Positions 24,485 to 37,199 of a stretch of 64,000 nt of DNA are shown here, piece after piece (position 1 is the first letter of the stretch; each line of letters opens with the position of its first letter). The position numbers and the translations under genes are program-made. Origin of the DNA: Saururus chinensis (lineage: Eukaryota > Streptophyta > Magnoliopsida > Piperales > Saururaceae); assembly GCA_035235625.1 (NCBI GenBank), contig CP141140.1, forward strand, positions 53,625,351 to 53,689,350, written 5' to 3'. The notes beneath the pieces were generated by a model. That model ran no database searches, was not told the DNA's origin, and worked only from the letters and a program-made list of their open reading frames with translations.

Positions 24485-26403
24485 TACGAACTAGAGTTGC
24501 AGCGCAGCTGCTTCCCTCGTGGCCTCCACTCTTCCCCAAAATAATCCAGACTTCGTGTGCAATTACTTGTCGCTGATGATTTGCCAAATTCGTGGAAGGA
24601 GAACCACATTGTCGTCATGACTCATGGTAAGGTCCTTAGGCCGTGGCACTCGCGTCTCGCATTTGTGGTGATTAGAATTTAGGGGGAATTTGTGTAAGAT
24701 TCCACCGATTTCGCCTCTCAATTCCGTTTAAAATGAATAATATTAGATTCGTAGTTAGGGAGTAAAAGGAAGGCGGAATGCACAAAAGTCGATTTGAGGC
24801 CGGCTGGAATTGATCGAAATTATGGAATCACTACGGAATCACCTTATTAGGTGATTCCATCAATTCTTTACTCCTTGCTCACCATTTTAGGATAATTTTT
24901 TTTATTTTTTATATCAATTTAAGCCTATGGGATTTTGTTTAGTAGGACTCAAATTTAAGAGCATAATAATATTAAGAATGTGTATATCTGCGTTTAAAAA
25001 AGTAGAATTATAGTAACTTAAATTTTTAAAATTAAGTTTGATGCAACATTTGAATTTAAAAATTTCTATTACCAACCGTAATTCTTATTTGACGGTAAAT
25101 TATTAAAATTAATTCTATAAAATTTTAGTACAATTTCTAAAATATTTAACACCCAAACTGTGCATAGAATCCCACCCTTACATTTGTTTGTGAAGTATTG
25201 TCGACTCTCCTTACATGAGCTTAGAATAAGGAACGCAAATGAGCCTAGCGTAAAGAATGTATGAGAGCTATTGATTTGTTAAATTGATAGTATATATACT
25301 AGTATATGTTAGTATACCAATGCTAACATGTGTTAGCATGTGCGCTATCAATTTTTTGAATGGACGGCTCACATGTAATCCTTATGATAGGCTCATTGTG
25401 AGTAGGGTAAAAAATGCTTCCACGTTTGTGGCCAACAAGGCATGATAACTTTTTCTAAAATATAAAGACAGACGAGTATATGATGAAATAAATGTTTTTA
25501 GAACTCAAACGTGTGTTTGTACACACCATAGCCGGTGCACAGCTTGCTGCACGTCTATTGCATTTTAAGAAGACTCATATACATATAGGGGGAAAGTTAT
25601 GGTAAGCTTAGCCTAACATTTTTACACCAAAAGTCATTGTTTGGATTGGTAGATAATAGGGGAAGGAAAGCGATCCTTTAAAAATGAGCAACTTATCAAA
25701 ATAGACTTGGAGTTTATTGTAAAACTTAAAATGTACACATGTATGTTAAAATTGCTAAATTATTTTTGAGACAATTTTTTAAGCCAAAAAGAGCTATTAA
25801 TATGAGAAAATCTTTTTTTTTCAAATAGAACTATAAATATGAGAAAGGGGGAATATATGTTTATAAAATACTTGGGGACTACTTGCTTGTGGATTTGCAA
25901 AAAAATCTTAGCTTCTCACAAAAACCCCTCAAAAGTGTTTGATCGAAAAAATTATGACTCAGATTTTGGAAACTTATTTGGACTTTGGCAACAATCACCC
26001 TTGTTTGGTTCAATGATTAAAAAGTTTGATATTGTTGAAAAACTTTGGAATTTGGCTTGTTTGGAGCCTGATTCCAACTCATTTTCCAAATTTCATGAGT
26101 ATATTGGGGAAAAAAGAGAATTTTTCCTACGCATTTAATGCTTGTGTCTCCCCCACATGCTTGATAAATAGGCCCCTCTATGGCTAAGTTTTATGACTTA
26201 TCTTAACCAAACCAAAATTCATTCTTTCTTATTTAAAAATATATGTTATCTTTTAAAAAAATCAATTAGAACCTACTATATGCATCACCATAAAAAAATA
26301 TCAAGTTAGAACTATGAAAGGCCATATTGGTCAATACGATTGTGTATCAGCATATACTTACCCATATGGGTGATGACCAATATGGTACATAGGGTGGTAC
26401 AAC
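24485..26403. other. Upstream region of the N-acyltransferase gene
   Basis: The region 24485-24760 should contain the promoter and 5' UTR of the minus-strand gene; I see no diagnostic TATA box. At 24835-24858 GGAATCACCT-TATT-AGGTGATTCC is a perfect 10-bp-stem palindrome. At about 25190-25420 diverged inverted text (GATAGTATATATAC... to GCGCTATCAATT, with flanking GAGCC/GGCTC blocks) looks like a foldback element. A 99-codon frame at 25839-26138 (+) is unassigned. Confidence 0.4.
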
Positions 26404-27660
26404 TGTAATATCTCGAATTTTCATAGGTTTTGAAAATTAAATAAGTAGAAAATAGGGTGTTTGACCCATTGATTTTCTTACTAGAATAACTTCCTCAATA
26501 AATAAAATTTGTATATAACACTAATATAGTTAGAAAGAAGACAGAAAGAGCTTCGAAACACCACTAAGAACGTGCAAATCAGAGTTCGGATAAGGGAGAT
26601 ATAATTGTTTGAAGTTGAATATATTTTATAGGGCCCGTGTACCCAATTTAGATGTGTTTGTAGGTTGTCTAAGTCATTTTGCTGGCCTGGTTAATTAAAG
26701 TGATGGAAATTAATAAAACAAGCGGCCCAAATAGCCTAGTTGGCCCAACCTCTAAGGAGATTAGGTTTCTTAATCCTCATGTTTATAAATAGGGCTTAGG
26801 GCATAGTTAGGGGAGTTTTTTAGCTGTTTGACCCTAAAGAGAGGAGAGAAAAGTAGTCAGCAATCAAAGTTTTTCCACAATGGTGGTCAATGACGATGTT
26901 GAAAAAGAGCGAGCTTTAGCGAGTTCCTAGCTAGTTGGATGAGACGAGAGATGGAAGGGATGCTTTGCCTATAGTGGGTAGAGCCTATTGTGGGATTTGT
27001 ATCACATGAATCAAAGAGCATGGAGGTGTTTAGGAGCACCTCTGGCATCAGACAGAGCCGACAGAGCTTTGTGAAAAGGTTCACTAGCGGGTTTGACTAG
27101 AGAGAGAAGAGAAGAGATGTTGCTACACTACAGGGAATTGGTAGTTCCATGATCGTTTTGACAAAAAAAATTGGACTATGGCTATATGTGATTTCTAACG
27201 TTGCCAAAATCAAGTTTTTCTATGATTCTAATCTATTGTCTGTTGTTTTGTTCTAGTGAATTATTAGAGCAAAGGGCTTTGGTCTCTGTTCTCATTGATG
27301 AGTTAACTCATGTGGGCATAATTTCATATATAATCTTCTTTTTTTTAGTCATGACCATATAATGATATAATTCAATTCATACTATTTTATGATATGTTTT
27401 AGTCTAAATTGTGGGTCTAATTGTGAAATTTGTACTCAAGGTTCACTCTCTTTGGGCCCTGTATTCATTTTGTGGGATGAAACTAATTCTAGATTCTGAG
27501 AGAAATCAAGGGTTTACTTTGGCATAATCTAGTTTGTAAACTACTTTTATAACATTAAAAAGTAATAATTTGAATTGATTGATGATAACATGAATGATTA
27601 TAAAATTTGTGGGAGGCCTATGAACCTCTTCTTATTTTGGTCATGAACTGAGCATCATAT

Positions 27661-30600
27661 TGTAAGGACCCTCATCTTCAAACCGGTTTTGGTTTTCTTT
27701 AATTATGGGTTATCGTGAGATTAACGCGTTTTCTGATCTTATTCAGTGATTTCGTAATATAAATAGAGTTTGTGATGGTTTTAACTAAAATTAACTTCAA
27801 TATTAGTGGTTTTAAGTGATTTTAAACCAAATGTGAATTTTTGAGATTTTTTAGAATTTTTACTATTTTTCCAAAAATTAAGGTTTTGGCGGGACCCCTG
27901 TGGGCCCCACCGCCGAAAATTTTATTTTTGTGTCAAATGAACCTAGACATATACTTAAGGTCACACAAAAATTTTCAGAATTTTATTAGGCTTAATTTGT
28001 GCTTAAATTTGTAAAATACCCACTTTTAGTCTACTTTTCCTATTTACACCCTAAAACTTACTTATGCATACCCCAACCCTTACTATAAAAGGGCAAACCT
28101 GAGCCATTTCCATTTTTGGGAATAGGCTAAGGAAGGAGGGCTGGCCTAATCCCCACTTAGGCCCGAATTAGAAGCCGATTAAGGTAAGCTTACTCTAATT
28201 AAGCACTAATCCATGACTTTTCTCTTTATTTCTTCCAAATCTACCATTTTCCCCTTGATTTAATTCGTTTTTGACCATCAAAAACTACTAATTTGTGTTT
28301 TACTACAAACCCTAACATTCAAAATTCGATTTTTACTACCAACAAGCCCTAGATCTAAGATTTAATTAGGGATTTCTTGGGTAAATCGATTTCCATTAGA
28401 GTTTAATTCAAACTCATTGTGTTTTCAAGGATTTCAAGAAGGGTGACTCTTCAATCTGAGCTAAATCAAGTGCTGAGGTAATGGGTCTTCAAAATCTCTG
28501 TTTATCCATGGTAAAACTCTCCATTTTTGGCTTATTTCGAAATGGTTTGCTTGATTTAGTGTGTTAATGGTAAGATTAGAAAATGGAATTATTTAATCCC
28601 GATTTCTTAGGGTTTTGCATTATTATGGTTTGGTTTGATATTCTGGAAGTCAAGGAGGACTTTTAATGATGACTAGGGTGTTAGATGTGGATTTGAAGTG
28701 TATCTATGGTGTTTCGGTTTGGATTTGCGAAAGGAAGAAAATGATTGTTCTACCGTGTTGGTGATCAATCGGCCCTGCAAGGCGATCGATCGGCTGAACT
28801 GTAAATTTCAAATTTTTGCGTGTAACCGATCGAACGGCCTGAAGGGCGATCGATCGGCTACACAGGAAATTGCATGTTGTGCATATAATGTCTATTTTGA
28901 TGATTTCACTTTAGCTTGCCAATTTTATATGAATGTGGAGTATTTTAAGCTATGTTAGGCTACTGGAAATGCATGCTATTGAGTTTATGGAGTTGAGATA
29001 TATGCTTAGAGATGGTGGAATGACCTATGTTTTGTGGCATGATGTTGGAATTGTTATCTTGAAATTATGAATGGTTGTTTCCCTTTGGTTAAGCATATTT
29101 TCAGTAGGACTACAATCATCGTTGGACTGATTTGTCATGATAGATTGTGGTTAGTGGTGTGTGGATGTTGGTGAATGCCATGACTCAATGATGAAATGAG
29201 TGATGTTATATGTGTTTAGCCTTTGTGGTTGAGTTTTGAATTTAGATATGATTTCAACGATTCTTCTTCTATGATTTCCGCTGGAATTCATGTTTGGATA
29301 GAAATTCACATGTGTAGTGTGGTAGTGAGTTGATTTTCAAGCAAGTTGATATGCATTATATGAAATGCTTCTACTAGTTACACACACACATGTGGGGGTT
29401 AAATGATGATGTTGAAGCTTGATATTGTGATTATGAATGATGCATTAGGGGCTGATGAGAGCACTTATCATGGATTAGGATTCATGTATGCTTTGCCCAC
29501 GCATGTACCATCCTGCACGCATCATGAAAAAGGATTTCCAATTGAGGCTTCATCGTGATTAATCGAATTTGACCGATTGGATGCAATGTGATGGAATTGT
29601 GTGCCGGGTTTATCGGTCGTGGATTAATCGCAAGTTGATTGGTCCGAAAGGACATATTTTGATTTGAAGTTCCTGTGTGGAACGAGTGCACTCCCCGGGT
29701 TGAGTCTAATTAAATGGAATGATGTAAGGACGAGTTGTGTACTTGTCTTGCGGATTGTGAGAATGTTATTATGTGTGTTATCTGGACCCTGAGAATCCAG
29801 TGTAGTATGTCGTGTGCACCCCACTACCACGTGTTCTAGGGTTCTCTGTGTGAGAACTCGGGCTCTTCCCCCTGCAGGAGATGTCCCTGGCGAACACCCC
29901 TGCTCTAGATTCTCTGTGTGAGAATGGGACATCCTTGGCCAGGATCGTCCAGGGCGAGCAGTATTAGGGATTAACAACCCCGATCTTTCTTGAATTCTTG
30001 TGTAGAATTTTGGACCATGACACGCCTTCGTGGCCTTGTCTATGCTCCCGTCTGTGTGACGTTAATGTGTGATTACTCCTTGATGGGGTTGATTGTGATG
30101 ACATTATGCATGTGGGAATATGTATGTTAGAGATACATCCATGCATGTTGATTTTGATGTAATGCATGTGGGAATATGTATGTTAGAGATACATCCATGC
30201 AGGTTGATTTGATAAAATGCATGAGGAATATGTATGTTTGAGATACATCCATGCAGTTTGATTTGATATAATGCATGTGGAATATGTATGTTAGAGATAC
30301 ATCCATGCATGTTGATTTTGATATTATGCATGTAGGAATATGTATGTTAGAGATACATCCATGCAGGTTGTGATGATATTATGCATGTGGGAATATGTAT
30401 GTTAGAGATACATCCATGCAGGATTGGTTATGATGTGAATGCATGTGGGAATATGTATGCTAGAGATACATTCATGCAGGTTGAATTATGCATTATGATG
30501 CAGTGTTAAGTGATATGAATGTGTGATTAGAAAGTGATGCACCATGTAAATCTTTGATCTGAATGATCTCATTGCTAAGCTATCGTATTTTCTACGTTGA

Positions 30601-31102
30601 CAGTGATATTAAAACCATTGCTGAATGTTAAAACTCACCCCTCTTTTGTGTTTTGATTTGGGGCTGCGTGGTGCGACACGCAGACGGACAGGATTGCCTC
30701 TTTGAGGAAAGGTCAGAGGTAGCTTGGGTGTGATGATGGAGATCGTTGTGTGACTTACCTGCGTTTATTTCATGCTTTATGTTCGAACCTTTGTGTAGGG
30801 TTCTTGTTTGGATTTATGTCATATTTTGCAGTTGTGATGCTTATGACTTATTTTGAGCCGGTGTGGGCTTTACTTAACTAAGTTTGTGGGTTTGAGATTG
30901 TTGTTTACTTTGTGATAAGCAACACATTTTCTCCCTTTTTATTTCAAAGGATTGTGCGCACTTCGCGTTTCTGTTAATCGCCCGTGGTTAGGGATTAAGT
31001 CTTCTGCTAGATCATTTCTCAATTTTCACTTCGTTGCCCCCGTGCGTTTGACTGGCCCCTGGACCGGGTTCGGCTCGGGTCGGGCATCGCCAGGGCGTGA
31101 CA
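27661..31102 (+). mobile_element. Solo LTR, 3.44 kb, target-site duplication CATAT
   Basis: The element starts TGTAAGGACCCTCATC and ends CCAGGGCGTGACA. It is flanked by CATAT at 27656-27660 and 31103-31107, a perfect 5-bp TSD. A TATA-like ACTATAAAAGGGC lies near 28083, consistent with plus-strand transcription. There is no internal retrotransposon domain. At 3442 bp it is at the long end for plant LTRs. It carries a 7-copy minisatellite and a GC-rich tail near 31020-31100. Confidence 0.9.
30090..30482 (+). repeat. Minisatellite of about 56 bp x 7 copies
   Basis: Seven adjacent copies share the core ATGCATGTGGGAATATGTAT followed by GTTAGAGATACATCCATGCA. Copies differ by single substitutions and 1-4 base indels in the linker GTTGATTTTGAT. 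The array lies inside the 3.44-kb solo LTR. Confidence 0.92.
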
Positions 31103-31231
31103 CATATGATCTATTTTGCACAGTTTGTGGGTAGAAGACAATGGTCCAGGCCAGAATATTTAAACCTGGTCCAGTCTAGAAATTAAGAAATAAGAAAATT
31201 ATTGAACCGGGCCTAGTTTACTAGGTTAAAG

Positions 31232-31587
31232 TGTAATGTCTGGGAATTTTCTAAATTCCTGAAGTCGTACACGGGGAAATTAGGGTGTAGGACCCCGTAA
31301 TCTTCTCGTGGGAATAACTTGATCATCAGTTGGAAGTAGTGGCTGAATCATATATGGATGGAAAATAGACGGGTGATGGACTTGTACTTAGATGGATGAG
31401 CTAGTCTTTATGAATTTTTAGACGTTAAATAATATCATATGATTTGATATTCGTATTTGTGAAACCCCAGTTATCATGACTTGGATATTTAATCAAAGGG
31501 TTTGTTTTGTATTTAAAGAAAAAAAAAATTCTTGCTACTTATCGTTCGTGCTATTTAAAAATACTTTTAAAAATACGGGTCATGATA
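31232..31587 (+). repeat. 5' LTR of the TRIM
   Basis: Starts TGTAATGTCTGGG and ends GGGTCATGATA (356 bp). Confidence 0.9.
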
Positions 31588-31589
31588 GT

Positions 31590-31603
31590 TGGTATTAGAG
31601 CCA
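31590..31603 (+). other. Primer-binding site of the TRIM (initiator tRNA-Met type)
   Basis: TGGTATTAGAGCCA lies two bases after the 5' LTR. It differs at one base from the usual plant initiator tRNA-Met site TGGTATCAGAGCC. Confidence 0.88.
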
Positions 31604-32046
31604 TTTATCTAACTGCAAGTCTGAAGCCGTTTGAAAATTTATGATTTAGTTGAGGTGGATGAGTTTTGGGTAAGAAGCGCCCTAAGTGTTCATGACAAAA
31701 GAGCTGTGGAACGGCCAAGGAGAAACCATTAGACACTTGTGGTATGGGACACGTCATGTCAAAGGTTAGCTCGAAGGTTTGTTTTGCTAGTACTTAGTTA
31801 AATTTACTTCTATGGCATCACAAATACTCATGGTATGGGACGTGAGTACTAGGGTCGACATAGGTGTATTTTTACGTGCACACTTTGAGTTATGTTACCT
31901 AGTGGTGATTCTTTTAACTTGAGTGCGCAATGGAAGCTAACGCTCGAGTGAGATTAATATGAAACCCTACAAGGGGCAAGGGTGCCCTTCAGAGCCAAAC
32001 TTGTGCAGTATTGGCTTTGGAGAATTGCGGGGACACAATTCCTTTT

Positions 32047-32058
32047 AGGGGGGAAGAA
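32047..32058 (+). other. Polypurine tract of the TRIM
   Basis: AGGGGGGAAGAA directly precedes the 3' LTR, as expected for the plus-strand primer. Confidence 0.85.
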
Positions 32059-32413
32059 TGTAACATCTGTGAATTTTCTAAATTCCTGAAGTCGTACACA
32101 GGGAAATTAGGGTGTAGAACCCCTTGATCTTCTCGTGGGAATAACTTGATCATCAGTTGGAAGTGGTGGTTGAATCATATATGGATGGAAAATAGACGGG
32201 TGATAGACTTGTACTTAGATGGATGAGCTGGTCTTTATGAATTTGCAGATGTTAAATAATATCATATGATTTGATATTCTTTTTTGTGAAACCCTAGTTA
32301 TAATGACCTGGATATTTAATCGAAGGGTTTGTTTTGTATTTAAAGAGAAAAAATTTCTTACTACTTACCGTTAGTGCTATTTAAAAATGTTTTTAAAAAT
32401 CCAAGTCGTGACA
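32059..32413 (+). repeat. 3' LTR of the TRIM
   Basis: Starts TGTAACATCTGTG and ends AAGTCGTGACA (355 bp), with intact TG...CA termini. Confidence 0.9.
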
Positions 32414-35159
32414 TAAAGATTTAGAAAAAGTTCAAACAAATCATCATTGGTCCTAAAGTCTCTTAAGAAAGACTTGACAAAGTTTTAGGCTGGGAAAAAA
32501 TCCCAGTATTTGTAAAATAAGCATTTTACCCTTATAGATAAGTTGCGGTTCACTTACCCGGTTTAGGGGCTCCGGTTCAAGGGCATATGAGTTGTCAAAA
32601 ATTAATAAAAATCCCAGTGGTAATTATATACTAATGTACAAGCTAGGGGAAAATCCCAATAAATAGATAATTGACTATTTTACCTTTAGGGTTAAGGTAA
32701 AATTGTTAATTGGTCATTTAAGGGGTTTGCGGCCCCAATAAATGACAAAAAATTACCTCAGGTCCATAACATCGAGGAGTATCCCTGAGATTAGTTTTGG
32801 ACCTATTAGGGTTCAGGGAAGACCTGAATGAAATGACAAAAATATCCCTATGAGCAGATGGCCTACATTTGTGTGAATGAAATTAGCAGGCCAATGTGAT
32901 ACTGAAACCTATTGAGAGGTGTAAGACTTATGCGAGAACAGAGTGGACCATGTCCAATGTGGGATAATTACCTCAATGCCCTTAGGTGCATATGACCTAT
33001 TTTCATAAATATTTAATTAGCTAACCTGAGGAGGGTTAGGCACAAGAGCGCAAACATTTCTAATATCATTATTGAATTTGGTTATTAATATTACAATTTA
33101 CTTAGACCTATGTGGGTTTGATTGTCTATGTTGTTTATTGTTTTGATGTTTACTATTGTTGTTGTGATAGTAATTTATCACTAGCTTAAGATTAATAAAA
33201 GATTAATCAATGGGGTTAGATAGCTTTGGATTGGGCTAGAACACCTAATCGAGATAAATACCATCAAAGGGTTTGGGACTAGTTCATAAAGTGAACAAGG
33301 CCTTTGACCTGATGATTTACCTTAGTTAATAAATCGACGACAGTTCTGAGTTTTAATCCTAGTCTGAAAGAGACTAATAGGGTTTGGAATAATCATTTGG
33401 AATCCTTGCTTGTTGATGAGCAAGATAGGGTTCAAAATGGTTTTTCTAAGTATTCGCTCTATTGATGAGCTATTAATTTGACCATGTAGTTGCACCTCCC
33501 CATTAGAGGGAGCTATGCGTGAGCTACTCACCACCGAATTATTGAGAATTGTTTAGTATACACGCATTTAGATTAACTGACATCTTGCTTAGTTGGCTTC
33601 TCCCGCCACTTCTGTTTAGGTGCAATCGTGGGTCACATTCTTCCACTTCGGTCAAGTCCTTATGGGCTAGGATGGGTGATGGTACTTCCTAGTAGATTCT
33701 AGGGTCGCACTATGGATAATTCCCTTTAGATGAAGGTCTATGGTAGTTGTATCATTTGTCACTTAGGTTAACAATTGATGAGTCTGTCTATCTTTGAGAT
33801 TGGACAAAATATTAATTATTGAACAGTGGTTTGAGAGATAATTAATAAGATTGTTTGATATTGCTTGTTTAATTAGAACAGTGGAATGATTAAAGGACTT
33901 GCATAAAATGTAAGTTGGTTGAAAATACTTAAGCATTACATGTGTGATCATATGCTTCTTAGGATATTGTAGTTTCTAGGCAGAACTACGTCTGGATCTA
34001 ATTTTGTTGGAAACATTGGAGATGTTGTCTAATAAGTACGTAGGAAACTAACATTAGGTGATGTTGGCCCAATCCAAAAAATATTAATAAAACCTTTTGT
34101 CCATTTGGAAGCTCTTCTCTTGAGGGCGGAGAGGTTCTATTGTTGTTGTTGTGGTTGTTTGGTTTGGTTGGTTGTAGGTTCTCTAGGTGACGATATGTAA
34201 GACCAAGATTGTTGAGCACATGATGAAGTTCTTCATTTCTGCAACTCCAGTATGTAAGTGTATCTTTGGCGTGAGAATCAACTTAGTTATTTATTTTCAG
34301 ACAGATGATGGACTTGTACTTAGATAGATGCATTGTTCTTATTGAATTTTGAGATGTGTAATAATATTATATGATTTGATATTTGTATTTGTGAACCCTA
34401 GTTATCATGACCTGGATATTTAATCAAATGGTTTATTTTGTATTTATGAAAGAAAGTAATTTTCTTGTGATTTACTGTTCATGCTATTTTAAAAAGGCTA
34501 TTAAAAATCCGAGTCATGACAATATGGGATAGAGGGAGTAATAGTTTGTATAGCTCATATTTTTAAGCCATATTTATGATGAACCTAATGTACTATACAA
34601 AAAGTTAGCCCACATTTTAGTTTATTCATAACATTGACTTATCTCATCAAGAGTCTTATGAGGGGGTCCTCATCTAAGATTCATATACTCAAACCCCCTG
34701 GTCAATGCATGTTACTAATGCTGGTGTTATATGTTCACTTATAACTTTTTTTTCATCTATTATGCGTTGAAGAGAATTATTACAACAATATATTATCAAT
34801 TTTTAATATATATTAGAGGATTGTAGCGGTTTTGACATATATCAAGTATATCATCGGTGCATACATATATCCATGGTCATCAATACTCTTATTGATATTG
34901 ATACTGCCTTCCTTGGTTAGAATATTTTTATTTTTGTAAGTAGTTCCCTAACTTTATTTGCATCAAGCTATTAGGTCGTGCTATCAATATGACCTATAAT
35001 GAAAAGACATCTTATTGATAACATGACATATGACAATTTCATATTCTAATGAAAATGCTGAGGTGAATAGTTGTGTTCTCGATAACATGACATATTGTAT
35101 TATCGTATTATCTGCTAAATTAAGATTAGAATAGTCATTACACTAATACAATTCATTAC

Positions 35160-36780
35160 ATGACTTTTGCAAAGAAATGGGGACCCAAAGCTAATTCCCC
35201 AAAGAAAAAGAAAAAGGTTCCCAAGGTCAAATGCATTGTTATCACTAATTTTTTTTATGAAAATCAATGAGAAAATGATGCAAGCCCAGGAAGAGCCGCA
35301 TTAGCATGTCAAAATTAAGATTAAGAAAAGGACAACTTTTGATGTCAAACATATCGCATCCCTTCTACTACTAGTACCTAGGAGGACGAGGTAACCAGTG
35401 AAGACAGGCAACAAGGAGGCAACCGAGGGGGTTGCCCCATTTCCCAAGAGAAAGCTAAATTGCAACTTCCTGGCCATGAATTTCAAAATGGCAACGAAGC
35501 AGGAGGTGGAGGTGGTGAGGCTGGGGGATGAAGTTAATTTGGTAGGTGTCCTTGCAACGTATGCTGTCATGGCCCCCAATGAGAAGCATGTTGAAAAATC
35601 TCCTCTCAGCCCGACTGACCAAGTAGTTGTGGAGGCCAACAACAAGGACACCATATCAGATATTCAATCGGACGTTGAGAAGACCACCGAGGAGGCAGTT
35701 GATGAGGGCTTGCTACAAGCATTATACTCATTGAGGAACACATAGAGATGCATGAGCATAAGGAAAGGGGGAAGGAGAAGATGCCACGTAGTCAGAGAGC
35801 TACATTGACCTCTAACACAAGTTCCACATGGAGGTCTTATATGGTGAAGATCAAAAGACAATCAAAGAGTTAATGGCCTACCCACACCAACAATAGCCTT
35901 TGGTGATGCCCTTCATACATAGTATGTTTTTCTGCATTGTTAGGAGTGTATAATGAATGAGGTATGATTACGTTCATATTATGGGTCATATTATCAAAAA
36001 CACGATATACAAATATCGTGTATTCAAGAACACGATATTTAAAATCATGCGATGGTCATGTTTATTAATCATATTTTTAATAACACGATAGTTTACTTCG
36101 CGTTTTCTTAGAAACATGCTTGATTAGTCATGTTTTCATTCACACATCTTCTATTTGTCATGATATTTGTCACAATATTTTTTATGATATTAGGTTATAG
36201 ACATGTTCTTCAACCTCCTTGATGAATAGAACTTGAGGTTGCCCAAAGTGTATCCCAACTATTTCTTTAGAAAATTTGCCACACAACACTACTATAAACA
36301 TTGGAATGCATCTTGACAAGGTGGAGATTCGAACCAAAATGATCTACAACCTCATGAGGCATCTTAATGCAAACACCGAGAGTGCTTTCATCCCTATCTA
36401 TGTCATGGGTCATTTCTATCTTCTCATTGCCTGATGCAGAGCGAAGAGGTTTAGGTGGTATAATCCACAAAAGGGTGACCACAATTACCACTAGGGTGTG
36501 GTTGATAAGATTAAACTCCATGTTGTAACTAGCATAGAGAAAATCTTGAAGATAAAGGTTGTGACAAAGTGGCCTCTATTGAAAATCGCTTGATGTCCTT
36601 ATCAAGAGAAAAATGAAGACAAGTTTTTTTATGTACTATGTAGTGAAGCTAGAGGTAGGAGTTCTTCAATCCGAATTCATGCAAATAGAGATCACCATGT
36701 TGGTGAGGCCACAAATATGTTCATGTCTTTTGTATGGGAAAATTGAGAAGCAATCCGATGCATCTTTTGGTGAGTTATAA
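35160..36780 (+). pseudogene. Ulp1-like (C48 peptidase) transposon-encoded remnant
   Basis: In plus sense, a lysine/proline-rich start near 35170-35225 is followed by an acidic spacer (open frame 35398-35745). A decayed domain around 36360-36520 then reads like a Ulp1 catalytic core in one frame (FIPI, MGHFYLLIA near 36380-36430, with a candidate catalytic His). Stops and frame shifts break it, and no confident catalytic Cys is visible. Some plant Mutator-like elements carry such ULP-like genes; the decayed transposase next door supports that origin. The family call is an inference from weak motifs. Confidence 0.4.
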
Positions 36781-37199
36781 TTCCTTTTTCATGTATGTAA
36801 TATTAAAACTTTCTTGTATGTAATATAAAAACTTTGTTTCAATAAATATGCAACTTTTTTCTACAACCTGAATTCTCTATTACATTGTACAAGTAGTTTC
36901 AAAAAATTTATATTACATTTAAGTATATGTCATGTATTTATTTGGTAATTAGGAACACACAATCCATTTGTTTGTGTTACTGATTACACAATATGTATAC
37001 ATCATTCTATTTAAACACTACAATGATCAAACAATTGTGTTATCGATAGCACAAAATCCATTTTTGTCATGTTATTGATAACACAATAGGCATATACTAG
37101 CATATATTATTATATGACATTCATCCAAAAGCGTGTTTACAATGACACAACTAAAAAAATATGGAAATGACATTTCTTCCATTCAAGTTAAGAATGGGG

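Larger units (their letters stand above)
31232..32413 (+). mobile_element. TRIM: complete miniature LTR retrotransposon, 1182 bp, TSD TAAAG
   Basis: The 5' LTR (31232-31587) and 3' LTR (32059-32413) are about 90% identical by hand alignment. The 471-bp interior has no coding frame. A primer-binding site and a polypurine tract sit in the canonical places. TAAAG flanks both ends (31227-31231 and 32414-32418). Having no gag or pol, it must have used proteins of another element. Its LTR ends match those of the longer LTRs at 1609-2847 and 52603-53493. Confidence 0.93.
26404..34521 (+). mobile_element. Composite of degraded long-LTR sequence with two nested LTR elements
   Basis: The left end, TGTAATATCTCGAATTTTC at 26404, is the plus-strand form of the terminus at 53493. 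The right end, AAATCCGAGTCATGACA at 34521, matches the other terminus type. A TATA-like TTTATAAATAGGGC lies near 26785. Removing the nested solo LTR (27661-31102) and TRIM (31232-32413) leaves about 3.5 kb of LTR-type sequence with no coding frame. The flanking 5-mers (ACAAC and ATATG) do not match, so this may be two diverged copies joined rather than one insertion. Confidence 0.55.

Noticed and set aside
24336..24587. The 83-codon frame as the start of the N-acyltransferase
   Set aside because: With the strong GTGAGC donor it joins exon 2 in a phase that gives an immediate stop; the shorter frame from 24484 joins correctly.
30104..30331. The minisatellite as a CRISPR array
   Set aside because: The units are about 56 bp with near-identical sequence throughout and no unique spacers, and the window is plant DNA.
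26404..34521. One simple LTR insertion spanning the whole interval
   Set aside because: The flanking 5-mers (ACAAC and ATATG) do not match, so a single insertion with TSD cannot be claimed.
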